In this document: positions 8,298 through 17,322 of the stretch, in pieces
How the letters are laid out: the number at the start of each line of letters is the position of its first letter
Numbering within the stretch: position 1 is the stretch's first letter
Source of the DNA: Alistipes senegalensis JC50
GTDB lineage: Bacteria; Bacteroidota; Bacteroidia; Bacteroidales; Rikenellaceae
Reading direction: 5' to 3'
NCBI RefSeq assembly: GCF_025145645.1
Contig: NZ_CP102252.1
Coordinates: forward strand, 2,480,001-2,544,000
Length of the DNA: 64,000 nucleotides
Made by a program: the position numbers and the translations under genes
Notes under the pieces: generated by a model
Database searches by the model: none
Told to the model about the DNA's origin: nothing
Seen by the model: only the letters and a program-made list of their open reading frames with translations

Positions 8298-9455
8298 ATG
8301 AAGAAAAGTCTGATCGCTTTGGCTTTCGGGACATTGGCGCTCGGCATGGCGGAGTTCGTGATGATGGGCATCCTGCCCGACATCGCCCGCAGCCTCGGCG
8401 TCTCGATTCCCGAAGCGGGGCACCTGATCTCCGCCTATGCGCTGGGCGTCTGCTTCGGGGCGCCCCTCACGGTGCTGGTGGCCCGCACGCGGCCGCTGAA
8501 ACACATTCTGCTGGCCCTCACGGGCCTGATCATTCTCGGCAACGCCTGCGCGGCGCTTTCGCCGAACTACTGGACTCTGCTGGCCATGCGTTTTATCTCG
8601 GGGCTTCCCCACGGGGCCTTCTTCGGCGTGGGGTCGATCGTCGCCGAGCGTGTCGCCGACAAGGGCAGACGCGCCGAGGCCGTGTCGATCATGGTCGTGG
8701 GCATGACCGTCGCCAATCTTTTCGGCGTGCCGCTGGGAACCTACATCAGCGGCGCCGTGACGTGGCGCGCCACGTTCGGGATCGTCGCCGTGTGGGGCGC
8801 TGTGGCCATGTTGCTCGTGAAATTGTGGGTCCCGGCCCTGCCCGCGCTGCCCGATACGGGGATGAAGGGACAGTTCCGGTTCCTGAAAAGCGCCGCTCCG
8901 TGGCTGGTGCTGGCGTCGGTGATGCTCGGCAACGGCGGCATCTTCTGCTGGTACAGCTATGTCAGCCCGCTGATGCTCCATACCTCCGGATTCCGCCCCG
9001 ACGACCTGACGCTTATCATCATGCTCGCTGGTTTCGGCATGTTCGCCGGCAATATCGTCGGCGGCCACTATGCCGACCGCTTCTCGCCCGAGAAGGTCGT
9101 GCGCTTCACGCTCGGCACGGCCTGTCTGGCACTCGTCGGCATCTTCTTCGGGGCGCATGTTCCCTACCTCTCGGTGGCGCTGATGTGTCTGACGACGGCC
9201 TGCCTCTTCTGCGTCTCGTCGCCCCAGCAGCTGTTGATCCTCGAAAACTCGCGCGGCGGCGAGATGCTCGGCGCGGCCCTCGTGCAGGTGGCTTTCAATC
9301 TGGGCAACGCCCTGGGAGCCTACGTCGGCGGCCTGCCGATCGGCCGCGGACTCGGCTATGAATATACGGCGCTGCCCGGCGCGGCTTTCGTGTTGCTGGG
9401 CATGGCGGCCGTCATGGTTTACATCCGTAAATATCCCCGCCATGAACTGCGATAA
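8298..9455 (+). CDS. MFS transporter, DHA1 drug/sugar exporter type (AraJ/YdhP-like)
   Basis: 385 residues, twelve predicted helices. The start MKKSLIALAFGTLALGMAEF is chosen over upstream in-frame Mets because those precede the promoter at 8259-8267. The opening GMAEFVMMGILPDIARSLGV is characteristic of the AraJ/YdhP/NepI-like DHA1 subgroup. Substrates are drugs, purine nucleosides or sugars in characterised members; this one cannot be assigned. The 3' end overlaps the Nudix start by 14 bp, suggesting translational coupling. Confidence 0.88.
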   Translation: MKKSLIALAFGTLALGMAEFVMMGILPDIARSLGVSIPEAGHLISAYALGVCFGAPLTVLVARTRPLKHILLALTGLIILGNACAALSPNYWTLLAMRFISGLPHGAFFGVGSIVAERVADKGRRAEAVSIMVVGMTVANLFGVPLGTYISGAVTWRATFGIVAVWGAVAMLLVKLWVPALPALPDTGMKGQFRFLKSAAPWLVLASVMLGNGGIFCWYSYVSPLMLHTSGFRPDDLTLIIMLAGFGMFAGNIVGGHYADRFSPEKVVRFTLGTACLALVGIFFGAHVPYLSVALMCLTTACLFCVSSPQQLLILENSRGGEMLGAALVQVAFNLGNALGAYVGGLPIGRGLGYEYTALPGAAFVLLGMAAVMVYIRKYPRHELR

Positions 9456-9942
9456 CAGCGAAGAGGTCTTTCCCGTGGTCGATTCCGCCGGAAAGGTCGT
9501 CGGCCGGGCCACGCGCGGCGAGTGCCACGGCGGTTCGATGCTGCTGCACCCGGTGGTGCACCTCCACGTCTTCAATTCGAGCGGGGAGCTCTACTTGCAG
9601 AAGCGTCCCCTTTGGAAGGACATCCAGCCGGGGCGGTGGGATACGGCCGTGGGCGGACATGTGGACTACGGCGAGACGATCGCCGAAGCCCTGCGGCGCG
9701 AGGTCCGCGAGGAGCTGGGCATCACGGAGTTCACGCCCGAGGCGGTCGCCGTCTACGAGTTCCGTTCGGAGCGCGAGCGCGAGTTGGTCCATGTCTTCCG
9801 GGCGGTCTGCGACGGTCCGGTCCGTCCGAGCGGCGAACTCGACGGCGGACGCTTCTGGTCTCCGCAGGAGATTCGAGAGAATCTGGGCGAAGGGATCTTC
9901 ACGCCCAATTTCGAAGGCGAAGTGAAGCTGGTGCTCGGATAG
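9442..9942 (+). CDS. Nudix hydrolase
   Basis: 166 residues. A perfect Nudix box GX5EX7REUXEEXGU runs from G72 to I94 (E78, R86-E87, E90-E91), giving the Mg2+-binding site for cleaving nucleoside diphosphate-X compounds. The upstream part (VVDSAGKVVGRATRGECHGG, then HPVVHLHVFNSSGELYLQKR) resembles the YfcD/isopentenyl-diphosphate-isomerase-like Nudix subgroup. It overlaps the MFS gene by 14 bp. The substrate is unknown. Confidence 0.9.
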   Translation: MNCDNSEEVFPVVDSAGKVVGRATRGECHGGSMLLHPVVHLHVFNSSGELYLQKRPLWKDIQPGRWDTAVGGHVDYGETIAEALRREVREELGITEFTPEAVAVYEFRSERERELVHVFRAVCDGPVRPSGELDGGRFWSPQEIRENLGEGIFTPNFEGEVKLVLG

Positions 9943-9995
9943 AAGGGTCTCTTGCGCCTGCGCCCGTGGCGCGGAAATTGCGTCGTGGCGGGAGT

Positions 9996-11357
9996 ATGCA
10001 AACTCATCTGAAACGCTGGACCGATTCTCTTTTGGAGTGGCTGGGCGCGACCTCGGCCGCCGATGACGGCTGGGACCGCTGGGTGGCTTTCGCGCTGGTC
10101 GTGCTGGCCGCCGTGCTCTTCGATCTGCTGCTGCGGCTGGGGATCGTGCGCGGAGTGCGCAAACTCGTCACGCGCACCCGGGCCAAGTGGGACGACACGC
10201 TTTTCAGCGTTCCGGTTCTCAACCGCATGTGCCACATTCTGAGCGCTATCCTGCTGGCGGTGGTGCTGCCGGTCGTCTTCGAGGAGAAATCCTCCGGCCG
10301 CGTCATCGTGATGCGGCTCATGCAGGTCTATATCGTCGTCACGGTCTTCCGCTTCGTCAGCGCCCTGCTTTACGCCGCTTTCCATATCGCCGCGTCGCGC
10401 CCGGCGTGGCAGAACAAACCCATCAAGGGCCTGCGGCAGACGGCGCAGGGCATTGCGGCGCTGATCTGCGCTATCCTGATCGTTTCGATCCTGCTCGACA
10501 AATCGCCGACCATCCTGCTCACGGGGCTGGGGGCCTCGGCGGCCGTGCTGATGCTGATCTTCCGCGACAGCATCCTCGGATTCGTGTCGGGCATCCAGCT
10601 CTCGGCCAACGACATGCTCAAAGTCGGGGACTGGATCTCGGTCCCGAAGTACGGCGCCGACGGAAACGTCGAGGAGGTGTCGTTGACGACGGTCAAAATC
10701 CGCAACTGGGACAACACGCTCGTCATGCTGCCGCCTTATCTGCTGACGACCGATTCCTTTACGAACTGGCACGCCATGCAGCTCTCGGGCGGGCGGCGCG
10801 TGATGCGCTCGGTGTCGATCGACATGACCAGCGTGCGTTTCTGCACCCCCGAGATGCTGGACCATTACCGCACCATCGACCTCATCAAGGACTATGTCGA
10901 GGAGACCGAGCGGCGGATCGAAGCCTACAACGCCGCGCACGGCATCGGGGCCGCCGAACGGCGGGTCAACGGACTGCACCAGACCAACCTTGGGGTTTTC
11001 CGGGCCTATCTGGTGCGCTACCTGCAAAACGAGGTGCCGGTGAACAAGTCGATGACGCTGATGGTGCGCCAGCTGCAACCGACGGAAACGGGGCTTCCGA
11101 TGCAGCTCTATTTCTTTACCGATACGGTCGTCTGGGTGGATTACGAGAGGATACAGTCGGATGTTTTCGACCATGTGCTGGCCGTGATCCCTGAATTCGG
11201 GCTGAGGGTCTTTCAGAATCCCTCGGGTGCGGATGTCGTTTCGCTGCGCGCTCCGGCACCGCAGGGCGATGTGCCGCCTGCATCGCAAAACACGCCGCCC
11301 GCGCCGCAGGGCACTTCGCCGGAGGCTAAAGCACCAGCATCAGCATCACCTGAATGA
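9996..11357 (+). CDS. Mechanosensitive ion channel, MscS family (YbdG/MscM-like)
   Basis: 453 residues. Start MQTHLKRWTDSLLEW lies 53 bp after the Nudix gene. Five hydrophobic helices occupy about residues 25-195. The MscS pore helix and beta domain follow (TGLGASAAVLMLIFRDSILG, then LKVGDWISVP). A large cytoplasmic domain with an extra segment (about 270-350) matches the YbdG subgroup, which gates on osmotic down-shock. The last 40 residues are a low-complexity Pro/Ala tail. Its 3' end overlaps the convergent permease gene by 32 bp. Confidence 0.88.
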   Translation: MQTHLKRWTDSLLEWLGATSAADDGWDRWVAFALVVLAAVLFDLLLRLGIVRGVRKLVTRTRAKWDDTLFSVPVLNRMCHILSAILLAVVLPVVFEEKSSGRVIVMRLMQVYIVVTVFRFVSALLYAAFHIAASRPAWQNKPIKGLRQTAQGIAALICAILIVSILLDKSPTILLTGLGASAAVLMLIFRDSILGFVSGIQLSANDMLKVGDWISVPKYGADGNVEEVSLTTVKIRNWDNTLVMLPPYLLTTDSFTNWHAMQLSGGRRVMRSVSIDMTSVRFCTPEMLDHYRTIDLIKDYVEETERRIEAYNAAHGIGAAERRVNGLHQTNLGVFRAYLVRYLQNEVPVNKSMTLMVRQLQPTETGLPMQLYFFTDTVVWVDYERIQSDVFDHVLAVIPEFGLRVFQNPSGADVVSLRAPAPQGDVPPASQNTPPAPQGTSPEAKAPASASPE

Positions 11358-12987
11358 TGATCACGCGCAGGAACATGCAGACGGGGTAGACTGTGGCGTA
11401 GGAGACCGAGGGGTTGTCGCCTTCGATGGTGTCGTTGGCATAGTTCAGGGCCATTGGGTTGGCCATGCTGCCGCACAGCAGTCCCGACACCGAGCCGAAA
11501 TCGACCTTCAGCGCCCGGAGGGCGAACAGCCCGACCAGCACCACCGGGACGAAGGTCAGCACGAATCCGACGGCGATCCACAGTGCTCCTTCGGGCCGCA
11601 TGACGGTTTCGAAGAAATGCGTTCCGGCGTCGAGCCCGAGGCAGGCGAGGTACATCGAGAGCCCCAGGGCGCGGAGCATCAGGTTGGCGCTCTGCGTGGT
11701 GTAGGTGATCATGTGGAGCCGGGGTCCGAACGTGCCGATGAGGATGCCGACGATGATCGGGCCGCCGGCGAGACCCAGTTTCACGGGGATCGAGATGCCG
11801 GGGATGGCTATGGGGATGCTTCCGAGCGTCAGACCGAGGATCAGACCGATGAAGACCGCCACGAGGTTGGGTTCGTTGAGGCTCTTCACGGCGTTGCCGA
11901 GGATTTTCTCGACATTGCGGATCGCCTGCGCTTCGCCCACCACCGTCAGGCGGTCGCCCATCTGGAGCCGCAGGTCGGGCGTCGCCAGCAGCTGCACGCC
12001 CGAACGGTAGACGCGGCTGATGTTGATGCCGTAGTTGTTCCGCAGGCGCAGCTGCGAGAGTTTCTTGCCGTTGATCTCGGGGCGTGTCACCAGGATGCGC
12101 TGCGAGATCAGCTGGCGGTCCACGGCGTTCCAGTCGATGTTCTCCTTGTTCCAGTCCTTCTGTTCCTGCTCGCCGAAGATCAGCCGCAGGGCGTCGGCGT
12201 CGCCGGGGGTGGTGATCACGAGGATCACGTCGCCCGCGTCGAGCGTCATGTCCGACGTGGGGATCGACACCCGCCCGTCGCGCCACAGGCGCGAGATGAC
12301 GAAGTGGTGGTGGCTGTGGACCGCGATTTCGTGCACGCTTTTGCCGAAGACGGCGGGATTGGTCAGGCGGTAGCTGGCGATGAAGACGTTCTTGTGGTGT
12401 TCGGCGTCGGGGCCCGGCATGTCTGCGGGGCGCACGAAGAGTTTGCGCAGGAAAATCATGGCTAGAATGACGCCCACGACCCCCAGCGGGTAGGCCACGG
12501 CGCAGCTCAGCGCGGCGCCGTTGGTGTCCATCCCCATTTGTTGCAGGGCCTGTTGTGCGGCACCCAGCGCCGGGGTGTTGGTCGTCGCGCCGCAGAGGAT
12601 GCCCGACATGTCGGACATCGGGATCTTGAAGGCGTAGCTCAGCCCCACGGCCAGCGCCGTGCCGAGCAGTACGACGGCGATGGCCGGCGACATCAGCCGC
12701 AGCCCATCGACGCGCATCGAGCTGAAAAAGCCCGGTCCCACTTGCAGACCGAGGGCGTAAACGAAGATCACCAGTCCGAAACTTTCGGCGTAGGTCAGCA
12801 TCGCCGGGTCGAGCGACAGCCCGAAGTGTCCGGCCATGATCCCCACGAAGAAGATGAAAGCCGTGCCGAGCGAGATTCCGAAGAAGCGGATCTTGCCCAG
12901 TCCGATGCCGATCGTCGAGATGAGCGAGATCACCACGACGGCTTGCAGTGCCGAGTGCTCGACGAGCAATTCTTTAAGCCATTCCAT
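11326..12987 (-). CDS. AspT/YidE/YbjL-type duplicated permease with two TrkA-C domains
   Basis: 553 residues. It has two copies of the AspT-YidE-YbjL membrane domain (about 10-170 and 390-550), each with about five helices and a repeated GLxxGxxxNxPAL-like motif (CGATTNTPALGAAQ and CGSMANPMALNYA). Between them lie two RCK/TrkA-C domains (about 205-290 and 295-375). Such proteins are putative transporters; AspT itself exchanges aspartate and alanine. The start MEWLKELLVEH is chosen because the promoter element at 13009-13017 excludes the upstream in-frame Met. Substrate unknown. Confidence 0.87.
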   Translation of the reverse strand: MEWLKELLVEHSALQAVVVISLISTIGIGLGKIRFFGISLGTAFIFFVGIMAGHFGLSLDPAMLTYAESFGLVIFVYALGLQVGPGFFSSMRVDGLRLMSPAIAVVLLGTALAVGLSYAFKIPMSDMSGILCGATTNTPALGAAQQALQQMGMDTNGAALSCAVAYPLGVVGVILAMIFLRKLFVRPADMPGPDAEHHKNVFIASYRLTNPAVFGKSVHEIAVHSHHHFVISRLWRDGRVSIPTSDMTLDAGDVILVITTPGDADALRLIFGEQEQKDWNKENIDWNAVDRQLISQRILVTRPEINGKKLSQLRLRNNYGINISRVYRSGVQLLATPDLRLQMGDRLTVVGEAQAIRNVEKILGNAVKSLNEPNLVAVFIGLILGLTLGSIPIAIPGISIPVKLGLAGGPIIVGILIGTFGPRLHMITYTTQSANLMLRALGLSMYLACLGLDAGTHFFETVMRPEGALWIAVGFVLTFVPVVLVGLFALRALKVDFGSVSGLLCGSMANPMALNYANDTIEGDNPSVSYATVYPVCMFLRVIIIQVMLMLVL

Positions 12988-13008
12988 CCTGTTGTCGTTG
13001 AAAACGCT

Positions 13009-13017
13009 GCAAAAGTA
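13009..13017 (-). promoter_or_regulatory. -7 element for the AspT-type permease
   Basis: Reads TACTTTTGC on the reverse strand, matching TAnnTTTG(C), 21 nt upstream of the start codon at 12987. Confirms the short start. Confidence 0.6.
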
Positions 13018-13143
13018 GGGCAAATTTTCGGGATTGCCGCCTTTTTGCCGGACGAAAAGCAGTCCGAATACGGCCGGAGGCATCGTTTCGTGTGTTATAT
13101 TGCAACAATTCGGCCGGGCGTGAATACAGAAACGCCCAGTCGC

Positions 13144-13174
13144 TTGTGGGGGCGAATAATTTGTTCTACCTTTG
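13144..13174 (+). promoter_or_regulatory. Promoter of the unassigned small RNA
   Basis: TTG at 13144-13146 and TACCTTTG at 13167-13174 with a 20-bp spacer, the Bacteroidetes primary-sigma arrangement. Transcription would begin near 13181. Confidence 0.6.
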
Positions 13175-13180
13175 TATCGC

Positions 13181-13327
13181 TGGGATAAACACAGATTTCA
13201 GTGACGCACGAAGGACTTTCCTGCCGGAGGAAGTCCGGGACTCACTACCGGAAGCCGTCCGGGATTTTGTTGGGACTGATGTTTCGGATGGCAATAGGGC
13301 GACCTTTTCGGGTCGCTCTATTTGTTT
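13181..13327 (+). ncRNA. Candidate structured small RNA of about 145 nt, family unknown
   Basis: The segment has a complete promoter upstream, a strong terminator at its end and no credible protein. Visible pairing: an outer stem TCAGT (13198-13202) with ACTGA (13275-13279), extendable by AAACA with TGTTT; a hairpin GGACTTTCC (13213-13221) with GGAAGTCC (about 13229-13236); and a hairpin CCGGA-AGCCG-TCCGG around 13248-13262. AGTGA near 13200 can also pair with TCACT near 13242, an alternative fold. The piece GAGGAA-GTCCGGGACTC resembles RNase P conserved region I, but the transcript is far too short and lacks the 3' conserved region. The 5' end is inferred from the promoter. Confidence 0.55.
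13293..13327 (+). terminator. Terminator of the small RNA, abutting the tolC-like gene end
   Basis: A 12-bp stem with one G-U pair (13293-13304 with 13311-13322) around loop TTTTCG, running into TTTGTTT. Lies 28 bp from the convergent tolC-like stop codon. Confidence 0.75.
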
Positions 13328-13354
13328 CGAATTGTTTATTGCGGGCGGGCTTTT

Positions 13355-14713
13355 TCAGAGCGTCAGCGGTTTCCCGCGGTAGAAATCGAGTATTTTCGAA
13401 CGGAATACGAATTCGTATTTGGCCTGCACGGCCTCGGCTTCGGCCTTCTCCATGCGCGTTTTGGCGTCGTTGAAGTCGAACACGGTCGAGCGGCCCGCTT
13501 CGGCTTTCCGCTCCTCGTAGGCGAAGGCGACCCGGGCCGATGCCGCGGCGGCATCGGCCGAGCGGTATTTGGCGTAGGAGGCGTCGGCGTTGTACCACGC
13601 CTGTTCGATCAGTTTGCGCAGCTCGCGTTCGGCTTCGGTGACGGCCAGCCGCTGGCTGCGCACGGCGATCTGCGCCGTGCGGATGTCGTTGCGCGCGGCC
13701 CGGCGGTTGAAGATCGGAACGTTGAGCGAGAGCCCCACGTATTCGCGGCTGTTGTGGCGCACCTGGGCCCAGAACTTGTCCTTGTCGGCGCTGTAAACCC
13801 CCGTGCCGTATCCGCCCGAGAGCGACAGCGAAGGGTAGAGCGCCGAGCGGGCGACCGCCACCGCGTGTTCCGAACTTTCGAGCCGCAGCCGTTCGGCCCG
13901 GATGTGCGGACGGTTTTCGGCGGCATAGGCGTAGACCTCGTCGGCCGAACCGAGGCGGTGGAGTGCGGCGAGGTCCATGCTGTCGAGCGCCGGGGCGACG
14001 ATGTCGAAGCCGGCGGCGCTCTCGCGGTTGAGGGCCTGGCTCAGGTTGAGCAATGCCAGTTGCAGGTCGTTGCGGGCCTGCGTGAGGGTCATGCGGCTGC
14101 CGGCCGCGAGGGCGTCGCTCTCGTAGACGGCCGATTCGGGCTGTTTGCCCGCGGCGGCCAGCGCCCGGCTCCGCCCGGCCTGCTGCTCGCTCAGCGTCAG
14201 CTGGCGTTCGGCCACGCCGACCATCTCCTTGTTGTAGAGCACCTCCAGATAGAGCGTCATGACGTTGATCGCCACATCCTCGCGGGCGCGCTCCATGTCC
14301 TGCACGGCGGCCGCGAGGTCCAGTTTCCCGGCTTTGATCCGGTGGTTGATGCGCATGCCCTGAAACAGGGGCATGGAGGCCGAGACGTTGAGCGACCCCG
14401 AGGTCTGGTTCTTCGTCTGATAGGTGTTGTCGCTCGACAGCACGCGGCCGAACGAGGCGTCGGCGCCGACCGAAGCGTTCAGGTCGGGCAGGCGGCTGTA
14501 TTTCGCCGTCGAGAGATCCACGTCGCTCTTCTCGACCTGCAACGTGCGCCGCTGCACGTCGATGTTGTTGCGCTGGGCGAAGCCGATGCAGTCGTCGAGC
14601 GTCCAGGGGGCGTTTGCCGCGGGCGACTGCCCGGAGCCCTCCGGAGCCGCACCCTGCGCACAGGCCGCCACGGCGGCGAACAGGGCCGCGAATAAGATGC
14701 CGGTTTTCATCAT
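13355..14713 (-). CDS. TolC-family outer-membrane efflux channel of the ABC export operon
   Basis: 452 residues (a second Met follows immediately, so the start may be 14710). Signal peptide ending ACAQG, then two outer-membrane-efflux (OEP) repeats. The first begins with TLDDCIGFAQRNNIDVQRR; long amphipathic helices follow, with GLSLNVPIFNRRAARNDI marking the second repeat. TolC proteins form trimeric channels that link inner-membrane pumps to the outside. Last gene of ATPase-permease-permease-adaptor-TolC; it follows the adaptor by 15 bp. Confidence 0.9.
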   Translation of the reverse strand: MMKTGILFAALFAAVAACAQGAAPEGSGQSPAANAPWTLDDCIGFAQRNNIDVQRRTLQVEKSDVDLSTAKYSRLPDLNASVGADASFGRVLSSDNTYQTKNQTSGSLNVSASMPLFQGMRINHRIKAGKLDLAAAVQDMERAREDVAINVMTLYLEVLYNKEMVGVAERQLTLSEQQAGRSRALAAAGKQPESAVYESDALAAGSRMTLTQARNDLQLALLNLSQALNRESAAGFDIVAPALDSMDLAALHRLGSADEVYAYAAENRPHIRAERLRLESSEHAVAVARSALYPSLSLSGGYGTGVYSADKDKFWAQVRHNSREYVGLSLNVPIFNRRAARNDIRTAQIAVRSQRLAVTEAERELRKLIEQAWYNADASYAKYRSADAAAASARVAFAYEERKAEAGRSTVFDFNDAKTRMEKAEAEAVQAKYEFVFRSKILDFYRGKPLTL

Positions 14714-14728
14714 GCGGTGTTTTTGCGG

Positions 14729-15841
14729 TTACTTTTTCTTTTTGTCCTCCTTGGCGCCGCGGATCTTCTCCCCGGCGGTCACGCCCTCCTTGATCTCGAT
14801 GTTTATGCCGTCCGAAAGGCCCAGCTGCACCTCGCGTTTGTCGAAAGTCTGCTCCTCGGCCCCCTCGGCGCTGGTCAGCACGTAGACGTAGCTCTTGCCC
14901 TCCTCGAACTCCACGGTGCTCTCCGGGAGGGTCAGCACCCCTTCGCGGCTCTCGATCATCACGCTGGCGTTGGCGCTGTAACCCGCCCGCACGAAAACCT
15001 CGTCCGGAACCGTCACGGCCGCCTTGACCTCGAAGAGCACCACGCCGTTGTCCTCGGTGGCCTTCGGCGAGACGTATTCCAGCAGGGCGTCCAGCTCGAC
15101 GTTCTGCAATGCGCCGATGGTGAGTTTCACGGGCATGCCCTCCCGGAGCTTGCCCACGTCCGTCTCATCGACGTTGCCCCGGAAGAGCATGTTCGACATG
15201 TCGGCCACCGTGGCGATCGTCGTGCCGTCGTTGAACGTGTTGGCCTGAATCACCGAGTTGCCGACCTTGATCGGCACGTCGAGGATCATGCCGTCGATCG
15301 TCGAACGTATCTGCGTGTTGCTCAGCTCCTTGAAGCGGCTCGATATGCCGTTTTTCACGATCTCGAGGTTCTCCCTGGCGTTTTGCAGCTCCTCTTCGGC
15401 CTTGGCGAGGGCGGTGCGGCTCTGCTCGGCCTCCTCGTCCGAGACGACGCCTTTCGCGTGCAGGGCCGTTGTGCGGTCGTGTTCACGGCGGGTCTGCGCC
15501 AGCGAGATTTCGGCCACCGAGACGCGCGACTCGGCGCTCGACAGCTGGCCCATTTCGGGTACGACCTTCACCGTGGCGATCACCTCGCCCTTGCTCACCG
15601 ACTGTCCGGCCTCCTTGCGGACGTTGGAGATGATGCCCGAGATCTGGGGCTTGATCAGCACCTCGTCGCGCGGTTCGACCTTGCCCGTGGCCACCACGAA
15701 CTGTTTGAGCGTGTCCGGCACGGGCTCCACGATCGTATAGACGACCTTCGCCGGACGGGTTTTCTGCCACAGGAACCAGAAGGTTCCCAGTAAAAGCGCT
15801 GCGAAAACGACGGCTGCGAAAATCTTAAGGAATTTTTTCAT
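14729..15841 (-). CDS. MacA-like periplasmic adaptor (HlyD/membrane-fusion protein)
   Basis: 370 residues. One N-terminal membrane anchor (about 5-25) followed by the membrane-fusion layout: a lipoyl half-motif (VVATGKVEPRDEVLIKPQIS), a coiled-coil hairpin (about 105-160), the second lipoyl half and a beta-barrel. The C-terminus is highly charged and ends in a run of Lys. It bridges the ABC permeases to the TolC channel. Downstream of the permease gene by 46 bp; that gap is AT-rich with a short direct repeat (ATTTTTAATT copied twice). Confidence 0.9.
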   Translation of the reverse strand: MKKFLKIFAAVVFAALLLGTFWFLWQKTRPAKVVYTIVEPVPDTLKQFVVATGKVEPRDEVLIKPQISGIISNVRKEAGQSVSKGEVIATVKVVPEMGQLSSAESRVSVAEISLAQTRREHDRTTALHAKGVVSDEEAEQSRTALAKAEEELQNARENLEIVKNGISSRFKELSNTQIRSTIDGMILDVPIKVGNSVIQANTFNDGTTIATVADMSNMLFRGNVDETDVGKLREGMPVKLTIGALQNVELDALLEYVSPKATEDNGVVLFEVKAAVTVPDEVFVRAGYSANASVMIESREGVLTLPESTVEFEEGKSYVYVLTSAEGAEEQTFDKREVQLGLSDGINIEIKEGVTAGEKIRGAKEDKKKK

Positions 15842-15887
15842 AGGGCTATCATTTTTAATTTTTCATTTTTAATTCTTCATTGGAGGT

Positions 15888-17147
15888 TTATTCCTCCCTG
15901 ATGGCGTCCACGGCCTTGATCTTCAGGGCGCGGGTCGCGGGGATGACGCCCGCCAGCAGGCTCCCCGCCACGAGGATCGCCAGGGCGAGGATTCCCGTGC
16001 CGAACGAGATCATCCACGAGATTTCGAATCCGTCCTGCGCCACGGTGACGACCTGGTAATAGATCGAGTCTGCCGCTGAGAGCACCCCCACGGCCGCCGT
16101 GAGCCCCAGCACTCCCGCGATGAACGTGAGCACGAAACTCTCCGAGAGTATCTGCCCGATGATGGCCCGGGGCGGGGCGCCCAGCGCGCGGCGGATGCCG
16201 ATCTCCTGCGTGCGCTCCTTGACGAGCACCAGCATGATGTTGCTCACGCCGACGATGCCCGCCAGCAGCGTTCCGAGGCCCACGATCCACGTCAGCAGCG
16301 CGATGCCGCGGAAGAGCCCCATCACCTTCTCGAAGATCTCGGCCGTGGCCATCGACCAGACGGCCTTTTCGTCCTCGGGCGAGATGATGTGGCGGGCGAA
16401 GACCGCTTCGCGGCACGCCTTGTCAACCTCTTGGCTCGGCGTCTCCTCGTGTCCCGCCACAGCGAGCATGTCGATGCCGTTGCCGCGCCCGAACATCTGC
16501 TGGGCGAGCGATACGGGCACGACGATCGTGCGCTCGACATCGCTGAACGACATGGCGGTGCTCTGCTTGCGCAGTACGCCGACCACCCGGAAGTGGGTGT
16601 CGCTCAGCTTGATGATCCTGCCCGTGGGGTCCTGCCCGCCGGGGAACAGGTCCTTCCAGACCTGGGTGCCGATGACGCACGATTTGCGCTTCTGCACCAT
16701 GTCCACCTCGTTGATGAAGCGTCCGTAGAGGATTTTCTGCGGGTTGATCTTCTGATAGTCGGGCGTGTAGCCCATCAGCGTGTAGTCGCCCTTGTGCTCC
16801 CGGTGGCTGGCGTGGACCTCGCGGCCCCAGAGCACCGCCGAGGCGTACTGCACCTCGGGGAGCCGCTTCACCGTCTCCACGTCTTCGTTGTTCATCCACC
16901 ACCAGCGGTTCTTGGGCATGCCCTTGTAGGGGATGCCGGTCTGCTGGGGCTGCATGAGCAGCGTGTTGGTTGACATGTCGCCCAGCTGCGCCCGGAACAG
17001 ACGCCCCAGCCCCATGCCCGCACCCAGCATCACCGTCAGCATGAAGATGCCCCAGAAGACCCCCAGCGCAGTCATGATACTGCGCTTGCGGTTCCGGGCG
17101 ATGGTCTGCCAGATTTCGTTCCAGCGGTCTGTGTCGAAAAAGGACAT
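15888..17147 (-). CDS. MacB-like ABC transporter permease (second permease)
   Basis: 419 residues. Topology is MacB_PCD plus FtsX: one N-terminal helix (ALGVFWGIFMLTVMLGAG), a periplasmic domain of about 240 residues, then three C-terminal helices with the FtsX signature GVSNIMLVLVKERTQEIGIRRALGA. MacB-type permeases work mechanically across the periplasm through MacA and TolC rather than moving substrate through the membrane. It is paralogous to the preceding permease, and the pair probably form a heterodimer served by one ATPase. Confidence 0.9.
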   Translation of the reverse strand: MSFFDTDRWNEIWQTIARNRKRSIMTALGVFWGIFMLTVMLGAGMGLGRLFRAQLGDMSTNTLLMQPQQTGIPYKGMPKNRWWWMNNEDVETVKRLPEVQYASAVLWGREVHASHREHKGDYTLMGYTPDYQKINPQKILYGRFINEVDMVQKRKSCVIGTQVWKDLFPGGQDPTGRIIKLSDTHFRVVGVLRKQSTAMSFSDVERTIVVPVSLAQQMFGRGNGIDMLAVAGHEETPSQEVDKACREAVFARHIISPEDEKAVWSMATAEIFEKVMGLFRGIALLTWIVGLGTLLAGIVGVSNIMLVLVKERTQEIGIRRALGAPPRAIIGQILSESFVLTFIAGVLGLTAAVGVLSAADSIYYQVVTVAQDGFEISWMISFGTGILALAILVAGSLLAGVIPATRALKIKAVDAIREE

Positions 17148-17207
17148 GGTTCGGGCGATTTGTTATGCGGTTATATTTTATGCACCCTTGCACCGACCGT
17201 CGGGAGC

Positions 17208-17231
17208 GTACGCCGTCTCCCTCCCTGAGGG
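17208..17231 (+). repeat. Copy 1 of a short interspersed intergenic repeat
   Basis: 24 bases that recur with one mismatch at 61574-61597. The shared core contains CCCTCCCTGAGGG, partly palindromic here (CCCTCCCTGAGGGAGGG). It lies in the 175-bp gap between the two ABC permease genes. A second hairpin-like piece, CGCCGCAGGCGGC, follows about 35 bases later. Confidence 0.6.
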
Positions 17232-17322
17232 AGGGTCGGGGTGGGGTCAGATTTGTAAATGACGCCGCAGGCGGCAAGGACAGCGGTCGTAAGCGACTGG
17301 TACATCGAAGTGTGTTTTTGCT

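Noticed and set aside
13205..13245. Possible RNase P RNA (rnpB) start, from GAGGAAGTCCGGGACTC
   Set aside because: Only conserved region I looks similar. The terminator comes about 120 nt later and the 3' conserved core is missing.
13092..13382. 96-codon frame over the small RNA region
   Set aside because: No family resemblance; it spans the promoter, the RNA hairpins and the terminator, so coding is unlikely.
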